Made by a program: the position numbers and the translations under genes
Assembly: GCA_004524515.1 (NCBI GenBank)
Contig: SDNV01000036.1
Span: 1-23,188, forward strand
Length of the DNA: 23,188 nt
Reading direction: 5' to 3'
Source of the DNA: Promethearchaeota archaeon
GTDB taxonomy: Archaea > Asgardarchaeota > Lokiarchaeia > Sigynarchaeales > SOKP01
The notes under the pieces: generated by a model
The model's input: only the letters and a program-made list of their open reading frames with translations
Database searches by the model: none
Told to the model about the DNA's origin: nothing
Shown here: in pieces, positions 23,162 to 23,188 of the stretch
How positions within the stretch are numbered: the first letter of the stretch is position 1
Layout of the letters: each line of letters begins with the position of its first letter

Positions 23162-23188
23162 TCTTGCTTTTTAATACTTTAAGGGAAA

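Overview
The window is AT-rich (about one-third GC by eye) and looks archaeal. Several genes are preceded by TATA-box-like elements, including a possible leaderless promoter. The gene content also fits: a tungsten-type aldehyde:ferredoxin oxidoreductase, URO-D-fold methyltransferase-like proteins in multiple copies, a MNT/HepT module and a divergent radical-SAM-like protein. Many paralogues with small decayed copies suggest a large-genome anaerobic archaeon; an Asgard (Lokiarchaeia-like) host is my guess. There is no rRNA, tRNA, CRISPR array or insertion sequence.

Layout. (1) 1-1732 (+): 3' end of a rhamnulokinase and a complete L-rhamnose isomerase. (2) 1812-3076 (-): a decaying patch, with a D-2-hydroxyacid dehydrogenase split by one frameshift and the 3' third of a membrane-protein gene whose intact relative is at 10085-10819. 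(3) 3346-6502 (+): a Fe-dependent alcohol dehydrogenase and an aldehyde:ferredoxin oxidoreductase 16 nt apart, behind a TATA box fused to a TTTCGAA-type operator-like element. (4) 6573-9031 (+): two tandem URO-D-superfamily proteins with the Zn-ligand signature of corrinoid methyltransferases. (5) 9213-10819 (+): an ArsR-like winged-helix regulator and a 7-TM membrane protein. (6) 10839-12176 (-): a radical-SAM-like protein with unusual cysteine spacing, divergent from (7) 12360-16537 (+): two tandem MFS/GPH transporters and a third URO-D/MtaA-like protein, followed by a short remnant of another transporter gene. (8) 16669-18069 (-): a third, more diverged GPH transporter. (9) 18287-22059: a metallophosphoesterase, a MNT/HepT pair, a HisC-like aminotransferase lacking a normally conserved Arg, and a second two-gene nucleotidyltransferase module on the minus strand. 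(10) 22340-23161 (+): a 3-hydroxyacyl-CoA dehydrogenase.

How they may work together. Rhamnose isomerase and kinase would feed L-rhamnulose-1-phosphate to an aldolase outside the window, giving L-lactaldehyde. The ADH and AOR could reduce or oxidise that or another aldehyde. The central block (URO-D proteins, GPH transporters, radical-SAM-like protein, regulator) looks like an uncharacterised uptake-and-catabolism locus, perhaps for a methylated or glycosylated compound. The most interesting signal is a 22-bp promoter-operator element (20 of 22 bases identical, same spacing) shared by the ADH/AOR promoter and the divergent radical-SAM/transporter promoter 9 kb away. It suggests these blocks form one regulon.
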